DNA of 64,000 bases from Rhodeus uyekii (GCA_037043235.1 JAWRVZ010000039.1:4137501-4201500); one strand, 5' to 3'. Shown: positions 32,841-45,660, numbered from the stretch's first letter. Numbers and translations are program-made. The notes: generated by a model from the letters alone, not told the origin.

Positions 32841-35394
32841 AAAATTATATAATCTATCCATCCATACAAACATTATAGAAAACCATTTCCCTTAGTTTCA
32901 CCCCTGGATATGTTGCTTGCTAAACTAACCATAAATTACATACATGTTCACAACAAAAATCTTCCCTATGGAATCTTTTACATGGAAAAAATAAATCGAT
33001 TGCTCTCTATTTCCAGAAATAAAACTTAAACAAACAAAAAAGACCAAACAGACTACGAAAATACTCAAGAGTTTGAAAACCCTCCTTTGGAAAAGAGGTT
33101 AATGTTTAGAATTCCAAAGGATTGACTGAGCTGAATAGAAAAGATGACAGATAGTCACCAAGAGGAAATCAATGGGTAAGTCTGGAAAGCAGAACAGAAG
33201 TCTCATTAAATTTCTAAATAACACTATGAAATCTCAGCTCAAACTGACCCACTCAAAACTTCTCTCGCCTCTCAAGCTCTCAAACGTAGAGACAGCCTGC
33301 GTTTGCAGCTGTATTACTGGAAGCTTGATCAAAGCCGCGAGCAGGCGAGACATGTGCTGGCATGTTGGGTGTGGAGTGTGAATGGAAGATGCACGCGTGT
33401 GCAGGAGGCCAGATCAATGTTCCCGCCTTAATGAAATCTCATTAGTGGATGGAGCAATGTGTGGTTAACTGTTATCACTGCCTGCCTACGATTAAAAACC
33501 TGAGTGTCGAACAGGGCCTGAGATAAAGTTTAAACTGTTTAAACTGTGGGCCCTGTATTCATATAGACAAACAGAAAAAAGCCAGACAAATGAAAAATGA
33601 AGCCAATAAATATGTCTATGTTCTTCATATAGTCTCGGTTGACTTTACAACAATGAAGTACTACTATATTGATGGGGAGAACTAGGATAGGATATAGAAT
33701 AGGTATAGTCCTTTGCATTGTAGGCCTACATGCTGTTACAAATAATGCATGTTCTGCGTCTACTAGAGCCCATGTAAGATCATAAAAGAAGTTGATTTAT
33801 ACACGCAACACTTAGTTCTGAGACAAATAAATAGTTCCATGAAGTAAATTGCCATTTTCTATGCTAAGCTAATAGAAAATGCTAAGCTAATGCTAATGCT
33901 AATAAACAAGGACCTGTTAGGTACTAGCTCATCTTTCCTTACTCTTACTTTTAATCATCTAAAGACCAGGAATTTTCATACTTGGGCCCAGTGACCTCCA
34001 CAGGTAGAGAAAAAAAGATTTTAAAAAGACCACTATTCATTGTTAAAAGTACATACATCTGATAAATTATTCATTTTTTTCCCCCCTTTGAAAAACCAGG
34101 ATTCCCACATTCTTGGAAAATCCATATACACATTACGTTATTTAAAATTGTTATTTCTAAACTGGGAAAAGTAATTTAAATTCGTAAAATCTTTATAATG
34201 ATCATATATTTTTCTAGTTATACCAACCTCTGAAATATTTTATTGGGTAGAAACGATCACTCCCTAGGACCTGTCCATCCCTGAATGGATGTTGTAGGTC
34301 TGTCTTGACTCTTTCAGAATTCAAATGCCAAGCAATACGCATTTACAATAAAGATTCCCTGTGAAGAAATGTCTGCCTGAGTCTGTACAAATCCTCACAG
34401 ACAGCCAAGATTTTGAGCGTTTGGTATGCCAGGATGTCTCCAGATGAATCCAAGACCATAAATGTACTGAGTGAAACTGTATGCCAACTGTATATTTTAC
34501 GGTGTATTTGCCAACATGTGATCCTGGTTGTATCAAGAACAAGCAAAGGCAGGCATTCAAGTTTCAGCCAGATCACAATGTTGTATCTTTTTCCCTTTGT
34601 AAAACAGTGATACTACTGGATCTCAGTCGTCGCCATCTGCTCCAAAAGCAGATGGTGTGTAATGTCAGGTTTACTCACTCATTTCACACCCAGCCTATTA
34701 CTCCTTCAATTGTTTATCTTACCCCTATCTAAAGGTCACGGTTGCCATTTGGAAATCACCACGGGTCTGGAACATTCATGTGCCCTTTCTCTGACATAAT
34801 CTACAAGGGGCGCGATCTCTGCTCGCCTCCTCACACTGAACAGCTAATATGGCAAGTACAGACAGGCTTCTGGATGCGCTCTGATGCTTGACTGTACCAT
34901 TGAGGTTTTTAAAATATTCCCTGTCAAGCGTGGAGTTTATCAGTAACATGATTAAATGGTGCCTCCCCTGAAACCTCTTAAGATTGACAAATTAGAACAA
35001 CAGCTGGTTACAAAACATCCTTAGGTCTTCATATTAATAAGTACGGAAAGAACTTTTTTGCAACACAGTGCACTTTCCATCTCCATTCTAAGCCTATTAC
35101 TATTTCAAAGAGTTGAGAAAGTAGAGTGCGGAATTAAGCATACTATCCAGTGGCTCCAGAAAATCTGATTGAAAAAGTTATTACATCACTACACTCAATC
35201 CTGGATACGAATATACCGACTTCTCGGCTATAGTCATGTGTCTAAATATGCAGTATTTAGAAAACAGTATCCACCAGAATGTGACGTACGGATGACATTA
35301 ACATTTTATATTTTCATTAAATGCAGTATATACTCTGACAGAACATGGTTTTTGGATACAGCTAATATTTTTGTTGTTAATACTAAGAAGGTTG

Positions 35395-35395
35395 G

Positions 35396-35443
<48 letters not shown>
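35395..35443. repeat. (TA)n(CA)n microsatellite
   Basis: Compound array, about 13 TA units followed by about 11 CA units. Confidence 0.93.
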
Positions 35444-37515
35444 TAAAATATCCTACATATATCTGTTTATTATAAACAATGATGTAACATTGTAAGTATA
35501 TTTATTCTGTTCAACAATAATAACATTTCTGATGACTTGATAAGTTTAAACCACATTTATTCCTCAATATGGCAATTTATGATACATAATAATTCCCTCA
35601 TAATAACAGCAGACATAAAACAAAAGAATAACAGGTATCATTACTTGAAATGGCTCAGTGATTTACAGCAGAGCAAGTACTGTACACAATGTCCGCGATT
35701 AAAATATTAATTTGGAAGATGTTGAAAACGATCGTTTTGACAATCGGGTTGAAATCGCAAACATGAGCCAGAGTAAGATGACTCTAATGATGACGCTTAC
35801 GATGGTAAAAGCATATTGAACAAAATCCGGATAATTTTGAGTTTACTTGTGTTACCTTTGTTATTTTTTAAAAGCAAATTCAACACTTCCAAGTTAACGA
35901 ACTAACGATGTAACGAAATATGCGTTAGTAATTGTTTGAGATTTTACACAATTGCGGCAGTTAGAGAACCATCTGTGTTAGATATAGATCAGTAATATTT
36001 TAGTAGAAAAGTGCAGATGACTCTTTTTTTTTGCCATGTTTTACCATCTAACCCAATGTGTCACAAGTGGAATATTTGGCAATAATCCAATATTTTAACT
36101 GACCTGACCCATGTTTCAAGTTAATTGGACTATTGAAATAAGGAGGATTAATAGTAAATCAGTGATTAAAATGGCATATGGTGCAATATTGATAAAAGAT
36201 CTTTGAAGGAGCTTTTCAGCTGCTTTCAGCTGTCAACGAGCCCGTTTAAGACCTCTAAGAAAAGTCGGTAAAAGCAACAGTACCACACCTTCCATTTTAA
36301 AATGTTGAAAGCTTGACATAAACTGTTGTGACAAGTGCAGATACGGTGAAAATAACTCAAAATTCCTTCAAAGATGCCACACTATCTTTTTGTATGTGTA
36401 TTACTTCAAGTGCATGCTTGACCTAGTTCTGTAAACAAAGAGAGTTGAAGGTTTTGCTGCACTGGAAGTACTGAATGAGAGAAAATTAGTTGCATAACCA
36501 ATTAGTTGAATAAAAGCTATGCAGAGGAACTATTAAGAGGAAACAAATTAAACCCTTTAGCCACACAGTTTCATCTCTGGAATGCTAGTATTTACGAGAA
36601 CATTTTAAGAGGGCACTGCATGGTTAAACTCTCAAATGACACACTGATTCTATAATAAAAAATAATAAAAACATGATTTAGGTATAATCCAAGCAGAATT
36701 CATAGACATTGTATCACACTGATAAAGCAGCCTTAGATAGGCTTTTACTGTCTAATATAATTAATGAATCTGTACTCCCCTACCATTATATTCCAATTTA
36801 TCGTACAGAAAGACCATAACGGCCCAATAACTTCACTGCAACGAGAATGAAATACACTCAGCGTCCAAATGAATGAATGTCTTTCTCATTTGTTCTGTCA
36901 GAGATGTAACTGCTATTAAGAGCAGGTGCTTTATAAAACCATTTACATGTTTTACAATTGGTTTTTGATGCATTCTAATATCAATAAAAGTAGACTTTTG
37001 ATGTTCTCTCATTGAAATTTCATTATGATTCTGATCCATCACCCCATGAGCTTTCATTTCTCCTTATTCCTCAACTAGCGCTAGTGAAAACACAACTATT
37101 TTAAAATAAAAAATTAAAATAAAAACTTTTCTGGTGAATCAAAAGAACTTTATGGCACAGATTTACTTATGGCACAGATACCTAATTAGTTTCCATAAGT
37201 GGGCAATAACAAGAACATGGCATGCGGACAAATGTACCTCCTGCATTCACTGCCATCTGTTTCAGCCACAACTTTTGGACTAGTTGCAGAATGGATAATG
37301 ATGTGGATACTATTTGACAGTGTTCTTCATAAGAAGAATCATTCTAGATCTTTAAGATTCACAGACAGATGGAGATTTTTTTGTCAGGTGCACTCAGATA
37401 AATACTAATTCATAGAAATGAAAACAAATGGCACACCTGTGTATTGTTCAGACATAACAACAGCAGCACGATATGTTTGCCAAATTAGCTCATTAAAATT
37501 GCAGATAAAGTTGCA

Positions 37516-37517
<2 letters not shown>
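35444..37517. other. gene-free stretch
   Basis: No exon recognised. Positions 35830-35870 share GAGTTTACTTGTGTTACCTT with the repeat pair at 37738 and 38331, so another fragment of that family may be present. Confidence 0.4.

Positions 37518-37588
<71 letters not shown>
37518..37588. repeat. (TA)n microsatellite, 71 bp
   Basis: Uninterrupted TA array. IY-rich open frames on both strands (37405-37726) derive from it and are not genes. Confidence 0.95.
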
Positions 37589-37590
<2 letters not shown>

Positions 37591-37737
37591 TGTGTGTTCT
37601 TGTCTATATGTATATTTGATATATACAAGATACAAGATTGTTTTAAAAAAAATTATCAGGTTTATCTTCACCAAGGAACATTTTTTCACACAGAGTCCTG
37701 TAGCTTTGGATTTTGTTTTCCCTTAATAATAACAATA

Positions 37738-37876
37738 TTCATTTAAAAACTGCATTTTGAGTTTACTTGTCTTATCTTTGACGAATATTTAAATTAGTTT
37801 GATGATCTGAAACATTTAAGTATGACAAATAAGAAATCAGGAATGGGGCAAACTCTTTTACACACCACTGTATATC
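37738..37876 (+). repeat. direct duplication, copy 1 (transposon fragment)
   Basis: Runs from TTCATTTAAAAACTGCATTT to GGCAAACTCTTTTACACACC. The second copy begins 593 bp downstream in the same orientation at 38331. The final ACACACCACTGTA resembles the end of a fish DNA transposon, so this is probably a terminal fragment. Confidence 0.75.
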
Positions 37877-38330
37877 TTAATATACCAACATCAGTGAGTT
37901 ATTTTTTTTTTTTTTTTTTAAATAAATACTTTTTCCACTGTCAGGCTGAATAGCTCTATGAACAGAAAGGAACAGTTCCAGGTATATTTCAGCTAGAGCT
38001 TGGTTCGGCATGCCACTATTACAAATCATTCTTGAAACGTGCAGGTGGAATGCGTGTAGTGATGTTGCCACTTGCCGATTGGTCACCAGTTTCTTTTTAG
38101 CTGCCTAAGCACAGCATTGGAGTGAAGTAAACAAATGAATAATAAAATGAAAATAAATATCTAATCACCCTACATAACGCGGCTACTATTTACTCGGCAC
38201 ATTTAACACATTTGTATTGCATTCCAGCAAGCTCTTTTATCAGCTCCACAATGGAAAATTAAACTATATCCATACCGTCCAACCGGATCGGCACAGGTGT
38301 GATAAACCACAGCTAAGTTGTGTTTTAACC
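37877..38330. other. spacer between duplicated fragments
   Basis: Contains a poly(T) run (37900-37919) and no recognised gene; the 69-codon minus-strand frame 37877-38086 has no domain. Confidence 0.45.
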
Positions 38331-38482
38331 TTCATTTAAATACTGCATTTTGTGTTTACTTGTCTTATCTTTGACAAATATTTAAATTAGTTCGATGATC
38401 TAAAACATTTAAGTATGAAAAATATGCAAAAAAATAAGAAATCAGGAAAGGGGCAAACTCTTTTACACACCACTATATATAT
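38331..38482 (+). repeat. direct duplication, copy 2 (transposon fragment)
   Basis: Matches 37738-37876 with few substitutions and one insertion of about 12 bp (ATATGCAAAAAA region near 38422). The extra block looks ancestral, so copy 1 may carry a deletion. Confidence 0.75.
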
Positions 38483-39328
38483 TCATGCTCTCAAGCAGTG
38501 TAAACATCAATTTATAAAATCATAGTAGGTAATGAAGATCGGTATTTCTTATTTAAAGAAATGCCTATTGAGGTCTTATGTGCCTTAATGCTAAAACAAA
38601 CCTAGCATATTCCCAAGAGAAACAGTAGCCATTTTCATAATGAAAGACCATTCATCTTAACGCTAACCAGCTTTCAGTTTCATAAGGGCTCTGAATGAGT
38701 CAGTGGTCAGCTCTTGATGGGTGGCGATACCTCATACACACTGGCCTGCAAAGTCAGCACCTGCTAGCATGTGTACACATCCATCCAGAGTGCATTAAGT
38801 CTTCAGCGCTGAAATACGTTGCCTTAATCAGTCTTGCTTCCCTTCATTGGCACCAATCAACTGTAACCACTGTTAACAAAATGAGAAGTGCTTGCCAAGT
38901 GGAAAAGAGAAGGAAAAGAGCATTAAATCAGCTACACGTTCTAGGCATTCGTAGAGCTGAGCTTAGATACATTCCAGTTCTGGTTCCGATTCCTCTAAAT
39001 GATTCAGGTTCCTTAACAGTACCATTAATAACGGTTTAATACTGTTAAAGAATAAATGCTTTTTTTTAAAGAAAGACATAATTTTATTGCTAAATAAATT
39101 AAAGCCCACCTAAAATAATTCTAGAAAAAGGTTAAACAGACTTTGAGGCATAAAAGCAATCAGGATTAAAGAGGAGGCATAAAAGCAATCTAATAATCAA
39201 CCTTAAAGGGAATAATTCTGTCATCATTTCATGATTAATAATGTCATTATTAATTCATATTTATAAAATATAAACTATTAATTTTGATAAAATATTACTA
39301 ACAAAATGCATAATTATCTTTAAATGCG
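38483..39328. other. gene-free stretch
   Basis: The 114-codon frame 38695-39039 has no recognisable domain. A short AGAGGCATAAAAGCAATC-like phrase is duplicated at about 39145 and 39174. A fragment of the AAAGGGATAGTTC family is near 39204. No gene. Confidence 0.4.
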
Positions 39329-39595
39329 GTTTCACTTTATTTTGTGGTCCCTTTAACACATTCCGTTGATCATAAATAACTTTGGACCTCTCATTGGGGT
39401 GTTAATAAAGTATTAGGGCTAGAATGACTTGACATATAGTTCCAAAGTTAATTAAAATTAGCAGAATGTCTGTTATTTGTCTGAATGTCAGATATTGAGC
39501 AGACAGTAACTAATACTCTGAGAGTTAGTTGATATGCAGTCACAAAGTTACTTATAGTCAACAGAATGTTCAAAAGGGATCATCAAAGTAAACTA
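39329..39595. mobile_element. MITE with long inverted arms
   Basis: The left arm (TTTCACTTTATTTTGTGGTC, ATTCCGTTGATCATAAATAA) is the approximate inverse of the right arm (TTACTTATAGTCAACAGAAT, GGGATCATCAAAGTAAAC). Arms are about 85 bp around a short centre. It is a common cyprinid miniature element without coding capacity. Confidence 0.7.
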
Positions 39596-39891
39596 CATAT
39601 TTTCATTTTACCATTACATTGATTTAAGTATAAAAACAATCTGAATGTACTGACACAGAGTCATTTGTTGGGAAATCAGATCATACCAATAATGCCGTAT
39701 ATGCTTGATTCACTCAAAAGAACTGATTCAGAGTCATTTGGTCTGGAATCTGATTACACCAGCTGTACGGTATATTTCTGATTCACTAAAAAGAACCAGT
39801 TTCAGATTCAAGATTCATTAAGATTCATTTGTTCCTTAATAATACTACAGGGGTTTTGTTCATTAGCTGTAGATTTCGAGACAATGTGAAT

Positions 39892-39894
<3 letters not shown>

Positions 39895-39931
<37 letters not shown>
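39895..39931. repeat. (TA)n microsatellite
   Basis: About 18 TA units followed by degenerate AGTATATAG copies. Confidence 0.9.
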
Positions 39932-39934
<3 letters not shown>

Positions 39935-41708
39935 TATAGTTATAGTATATTGTAGGTATAGTTTCAATTTTTGAGTGATTATGTGTGATTATCTGTGACG
40001 ACCATTTAACATGATTATATAAGATATTTTTACGTTTTTGAAACGTGCTAACTGTTTTCTTTATTCCTGTGATGGCAAAGCTGGATTTCAGATCAAAGTG
40101 GCTATTTGTAAGCTATTTTTCGTTCTTTGCTTAGAAGTAAAAAGAAGTTGAAAAATAAGTAACCTTTGCAGTGGCATACTGCTAGCAAACATCTAGACGG
40201 CATCCACACTTGTGAGAGCCACGCTTAAGTGAATACTCTCCTCACAATAACAAAATAAACACAACAAAAATGACAGCAGTGAGAAAACAGTCCATCCCGA
40301 GTCCTTCACATTAAAAATCAGTCTACAGGCATTCATTTCTGGGAAGTCAGGGAAGGTCTTATTTTTTAAGTTTTGTTGCAAGCTGTTCACACTGGCAATA
40401 AAAAACCTTTTTTTTTAGATATAGCCTCTTTAAAAAAAATCTTGAGTCCCAAGAATAATCACGACACACAGTTAGAAGCAATCAAAATTAACATGAAAAT
40501 CCAGAGCAGTAAAATGTTCTCGCGGTAAAGGAAAATTAAATTCCTTTCACTCATACACAATCTCATAAACTGCATTAACTTAAACTGAACAATGCTCAAA
40601 GTTGGCTAATCCATGTCCATTTTTTTCACCTGCTATGGAGGAATGGGTTCAAAAGAAATATATTGTGAGCTCTGTATGGAAAGGACACCGATGTTATTTG
40701 CCTAGCACTATTCATACTAAAAATATGTCACTTAATAGACAGCTAGGGACTAGTGAGTAGTGAAGCTGTATATATTCACACAAATCGACAAAAAAAAGAA
40801 AGAAAAAGAATGGAGGAACACATTTTCACATTCCTCTAGTAAATGTGGAAAAGTTCAGTAAGAACTGCACTTGGAAAAGCCACAAATAAAGCACTGTAGC
40901 TTTCAAAGCAAGTTATAACCTTAGGGTTGCCATTAAAGGTTTTAAGTGAGCGCCCATTTGCTGTGCCCTGCAATCAAGAGACAGCACAACGGAATACACA
41001 GACCACGCTCCTCAACATACACACTTCACACTGTTTTAGTAGCCAGAAAACACTTGCTCCTTGGAAAAGACACCTCTCATTTGGCTGAGAGATCAAAAAA
41101 GTCCAGGAAAGTGCTCCATTTGAGCAAAACTAACTGTGAGAGACATTTTGACTGGCTAACAGAGTGCAGAGAAAAGAAAATAGTCATTCTAAAAGACATG
41201 GATAAATGCATGCCTGGAGAGGACTTGGCAACTGAACAGCCTAGTTCTAATATCTTGTTCTGCCATTTTACTAAGGAAAACTTTACAAGCATAAAAGCAC
41301 AGCTACAAATATGTGAAACAAATATGTTTGATGGATGTCTGTCTGTTTTTGTCAAGAAGATAAAGGGAAAATTCCTCAATTGAATGAGAAAATAATCAAC
41401 AATAAAAACACTTCTGAAATATGAGATCAGATTGAATAGTGTGTAAATATATATACAAACTTTAATTATATGAATAGTGTGATTTAAATTGACTAATGCT
41501 TGATTAGTGAAATATTATGTGATGTATGATTGAAATAAAATGTGTTGATTGATGGATCGATCCACCCATTCATTCATTGGCTTTTACAGTTTGTAGTAGT
41601 AACAAATAAAATATTTTACTGGTTTTGAATTTTTTTATTTTTAAAGTCATGAAAACAAACCAACAAATTTGTAAAACAAACAAGCAAACAAACATAAAAA
41701 CAAACAAA

Positions 41709-41710
<2 letters not shown>

Positions 41711-41771
<61 letters not shown>
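41711..41771. repeat. (CA)n microsatellite, 61 bp
   Basis: About 30 CA units preceded by an (AAAC)n-like stretch (41668-41711). The VCVCVC and THTHTH frames over it are artefacts. Confidence 0.95.
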
Positions 41772-41774
<3 letters not shown>

Positions 41775-42430
41775 CTGTTAGTGATCCAAAAAGATAATTT
41801 GATATAAGATAATTTTACAAAGTGTTTATTTATGTTTATATATTTATTTATATGGATTCAAATATTGTTTTTGTTTGCAATAAACGAATGAATGTTATAT
41901 AGTGTGTGTGTGTACATATATATAGTATACTGAATAAACAACCAAAAAATTTACAGAAACAAACATACAAATAAATACCATGCACTGAATGTAGAATGGA
42001 GTTAAACAATAATCTGTCAGCAAACATAGAACATATTACAGTATTGTTTAAATGGTGTTTAAAATACCTTTAGCCCATAAACCACTGCATGAATTGCATG
42101 AACCAAATCCAAATCTCCACACACAGCAATAACACATGGCCCGATTCAATGACTTGAGTACTGGAATAAGATGGTAAATTTCTATTGTTATTCCGCATCC
42201 ATTATTGGCAACCCAACCATTTTAAGACAGCTTAATTAAGTGCCCCAACTCCACACGGACACCAAGTTCATTATGTATATTGATGTATCTATCTCAGCTC
42301 TCCGGTGAATATTTCAGAGTAGGCCACAGCTTCCAGCTGCAAAGGACTCTCCCTGGACCCATTCAAAGCACACATGCTCCGTGGATCTGCCTCTCAATGG
42401 CCAACGGCAATGGCCAAAACACATCTAAGG

Positions 42431-42660
42431 CAGTACTTATGTTAATAAAGTCTCATATGAAGGATTTCTATGTACGCTCTCAAACCAACTAAATCAACAG
42501 CAATGTAATGGTCCCTGCTCGGCTAGAAGCTCCGTCCTCAGGCTGCAATAAAGAAGGTCAAGTAAACCCGCAAGATGCAAAATATTGAACTTGGTGATGC
42601 CAAAGACATTTAACATAACATAGATGGGTAAATTAAGATGATAAGAAAAATGGAATTTAT
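42431..42660 (+). repeat. diverged local duplication, copy 1
   Basis: Collinear with 43151-43380 over 230 bp, sharing ATGAAGGATTTCT, GGTCCCTGCTCGGCT/GATCCCTGCTTGGCT, AAAGAAGGTCA and GGGTAAATTAAG. Flanks are unrelated. It has no microsatellite, no terminal repeats and no family I recognise, so it looks like a single-copy sequence duplicated locally. It has in-frame stops in the frame that is open in copy 2, so it is unlikely to code for protein. Confidence 0.75.
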
Positions 42661-43150
42661 ATGTGTTACAACATGTTACATAAAAGTCTCATGAGCGTGG
42701 ATTTTATTTCTTCGTTTTTGATTTGTTCATTTCTTGCAAACAATATCTAGTAAAGACAACATAAATACAAATCTTTTTACTGTGCTATTATAATCGCTAT
42801 TCTCAAAACCTTGTAAACAATAAGTAAATAAACACATACATACATGCATACTATTCAATGGCATTTGAGATTTAAAATATGTTTGGTGGTTAAAACGGCC
42901 AGAGCTTGATTGGTGAGCCAATTATTATTATAATTTTACAAATACTAATGTTAAATAAAGGTCTCTTCAACTGTCAATCAAGTGTTTGAATATATTCACT
43001 CATCCATGCTTTCATTCCTTTGAATTCAATAATAACGATTTTTGTCATTTGTAGCTGCTGTTTGATAAATAAATAAATAAATGCACTGGACGATTGACAC
43101 TTGTCTATATGGATCGTGTAAACAGGCATACAAAACGTATGTACTAATGT
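42661..43150. other. spacer between duplicated blocks
   Basis: AT-rich, with a short (AAAT)n run at 43068-43082. No gene recognised. Confidence 0.45.
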
Positions 43151-43380
43151 ATAGCACTTATGCTAAAAAAGGCTCAAATGAAGGATTTCTGTCTCGCTCC
43201 AACAAAATCGACAGCACGGTAATGATCCCTGCTTGGCTGGAATGAAACCACCTCAGTCCTGAGGCTGCTGTAAAGAAGGTCAGGTAAACCCACAAGCCGA
43301 GAGACATTGAGAACGTCCATGCCGAACATGTCTCTAACAAAAGCAGCTGGGTAAATTAAGGTGAGAGGAAAAATGGAAAT
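43151..43380 (+). repeat. diverged local duplication, copy 2
   Basis: Partner of 42431-42660, offset 720 bp. The minus strand has a 60-codon frame here (43158-43340), but the corresponding frame in copy 1 is interrupted. Shared function, if any, is more likely regulatory than coding. Confidence 0.75.
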
Positions 43381-44307
43381 AAGCCCCTTAAGACTCTTAA
43401 AAGCAGCGCTCAGGGGGCAGCGTCAGGGGTAAATGAGGAAAGGTCAAGCGAAAGGAAGGGGGCCGCGAGATGTGATGCCGACTCTGTCCGTGCCGATCTT
43501 CGTTCACATTCACACTCAGTCACGACTGCAAGCCATTTAATTAAAAGGAGCTGAGCTGTGACAAGAAAGAGAGGGGACTTCAGCTTCTGCAGCGCCTACA
43601 GCCTCAAACACAATCCACTCGGCACAATCGATACGCAGCCTTTCCAAAAGCTGCTGCTTAACCACACGCGCACGGCGGCGCTCTGTAGCGTATTCTTAGC
43701 ATGGTGACGTAGGCTGGCTTTTCATGTCAGGGTTTACTTGGTGGAAAAACATTCCCCGTGCGTCTCCGCAGGGACGGGTCTTGACTGAAACGCAGATGGC
43801 TTTAAGTATGCTCAAAGAGAACCCACTAATTTAGGGACTGCTATATGATGCATGTCTTGTCTACAGCACAAGTGATTATAAAGGAACGGAAAAGCAGAGA
43901 AGGAAAATGCCGTTTGCCATCCAGTGATGCAGATGGTTAAGGCAGGAAGTGATGGCAAGACGACTTGTTTGCACTTTCCTTTTCCCCCTAGCATTATGCA
44001 AATAGCTGTCACCCCATTGCCTCTCAATCTTCTGTCTGTGTTGAGCTGAGAGCTCTCTCTCATCAGGGGACGGGCTCACTTGGGCACACTCGGGATACGA
44101 GAGACAACAGCATCACTGAAAAATACTAAACAGAGTCTGATCACACAAGATGGTGGATGAGGAATTTGGCACAATTTGCTTGGCATTACTCGTCCAGTGC
44201 TGTTCTAAACAACTATCAAGTGTATTCTGGAAAAACAACATTGTCTTGTCGGGTTTTATTGCATCTCAGGTTTACAGACAAAGTTCAGCCAAAATAGACA
44301 GCATGTT
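43381..44307. other. gene-free, relatively GC-rich stretch
   Basis: Positions 43390-43760 are CpG-containing and much less AT-rich than the surroundings (for example GCGCACGGCGGCGCTCTGTA near 43670). A CpG-island fragment or conserved element is possible. No exon with a recognisable domain. Confidence 0.4.
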
Positions 44308-44479
44308 TACCCACATTTGTATGCATTTCTTTTCGTTCTCATTTGCATCATGTCTATGACACCAGACTGCATGGTTTCTTTGGTATCTTGTAATCAAACA
44401 TGATGAGAATGAGATCTAGGAGCCGACGAAGAGGAAGATTTTACGCAAATAAAGGGCCAGTCACACAGCGAAAACGCAT
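44308..44479 (+). repeat. inverted duplication, arm 1
   Basis: Reads as the reverse complement of 48580-48751 with about four mismatches in 172 bp. The arm covers ordinary-looking sequence (44308-44451) and then runs 28 bp into the left end of the MITE at 44452-44874. It therefore arose after that MITE had inserted. Confidence 0.9.
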
Positions 44480-44874
44480 GAATCACGCACAAATTACGCA
44501 CAGATTTTCGTTTCATTTCGTATGCGGCGAGTATGCGTGACTATGCGCGGGACACGCGTCGGCCGTCAGTGCTTATGCGTCGGAACTGGTTCGAAACCGC
44601 GCACGTCCACTGACACCCCACCTTCATATCACGCATGAACCGCGCACGTATTACGTTCATTCCACTTACAATGTGGATTCTGAAAGTGCTTGTACGTGGA
44701 ACGTTCGCGAAGCGTGCGTGTTTGGACGCGCTCCGTCAGTGATTCATGCGCCGGGCATGCATCGAATGTTCGTGGAATACTTTGATCAATTTCTCGACGC
44801 ACAAGCACGCACAAACCCAATCTGTGCGTGATTTGTGAGTGATTCGTGCGTGATCGGCTGTGTTACTGGCCCTT
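44452..44874. mobile_element. MITE with about 55-bp inverted ends
   Basis: The left end AAGGGCCAGTCACACAGC continues ATGAATCACGCACAAATTAC; the right end is the inverse (GTGCGTGATTTGTGAGTGAT, GTGTTACTGGCCCTT), about 80% identical. The 423-bp interior is full of GCACG/CGTGC motifs and is CpG-rich. Target duplication is unclear. No transposase. Confidence 0.8.
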
Positions 44875-45067
44875 AACATCTTTAATTCCTTCAAACAAAT
44901 TTTGGTCCTATCGTGGAGATCTATAAGACTTCAAACATCACAAGAGCCTTTTATGGCCCAATATTTTATGATAAAGCAGTGGATTTTTTCTTTTAATTTC
45001 TCTGTTTGTGTTCCAATATATTCAATATATATTGTGTGTAAACCGTACAAACATCTGCATTTAGTTA

Positions 45068-45215
45068 ATAAAAAATTGTACAACAGTAATATTGTGAAAT
45101 ATTAGTCCAATATAATATTTGAATATGTTTAAAATTTTAATTTATTCCTGTGATGACAGAGCAGAATTTTTAGCATCATTTCTCCAGTGTCACCTGCAGT
45201 TTGTGGCACTGCTGA
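45068..45215 (+). repeat. cyprinid dispersed MITE-like repeat, copy D
   Basis: Same family and orientation as 2085-2310: CAGTAATATTGTGAAATATT and TTTATTCCTGTGATGACAGA, then CATCATTTCTCCAGTGTCAC. Partial copy. Confidence 0.75.
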
Positions 45216-45622
45216 AATGTTTTCTGAAACTCTGTTTCTTTAATCTGAGAATCAGAAGACATAAACTCTGTTTGATCTCTATTTAATCTTGTTGCTGTCT
45301 ACGAGAAACAATTAAAGAGAGAGATTAGAGAATTAAAGAAATTAGTGACATTAAAGCCAGGATGTTTACGTGTTGTAAAAAGCTAGTCTTCGATATCATG
45401 CTTTGCATGATTATTATTCAGAGCCTAACTTTCTAAAAATTTTAGCACATTTGTTTATTTGTTCAGTATGTGTGTGTTTAGCTAGCTAATACCCAAAGCG
45501 GGTGATGTTTTATTAGTTTCAGTATGTCTGTCAGCCAAGAAACCCAGGCACATGCTTTTCCTGAAATCTCCCTCTAATCATACAAAATGTTCATTTGTTG
45601 CATAATGATGATGGGATTTTTT

Positions 45623-45660
45623 AAAGGGGAAGTTCACCCAAAATCATAATTTTGTCAAAA
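45623..45660 (+). repeat. fragment of AAAGGGATAGTTCACCC-type repeat
   Basis: AAAGGGGAAGTTCACCCAAA followed by ATCATAATTTTGTC, the start of a very abundant cyprinid dispersed repeat. Truncated. Confidence 0.6.

Larger units (their letters stand above)
31809..35390. other. gene-free stretch with (TA)n
   Basis: The (TA)n array at 32521-32570 and the dispersed repeat at 32655-32840 are the only clear features. Positions 33420-33500 (around TAATGAAATCTCATTAG) and 34740-34990 have the mixed composition of candidate regulatory DNA. No exon recognised; frames at 34321-34732 overlap on both strands and look random. Confidence 0.4.
39596..42430. other. gene-free stretch with microsatellites
   Basis: Holds (TA)n at 39895-39931, (CA)n at 41711-41771 and a fragment of the 2085 family near 40050-40085. 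A 145-codon open frame (40946-41383, plus) starts at GTG, not ATG, and has no recognised domain. No gene can be supported. Confidence 0.4.

Noticed and set aside
37405..37726. IY-rich frames on both strands
   Set aside because: Artefacts of the (TA)n array at 37518-37588.
41570..41807. VCVCVC and THTHTH frames
   Set aside because: Artefacts of the (CA)n microsatellite.
44400..44550. Short arginine-rich frame starting in the inverted duplication and running into the MITE
   Set aside because: About 48 codons, created by junction of unique sequence and a MITE end; interrupted in the second arm and without a family.
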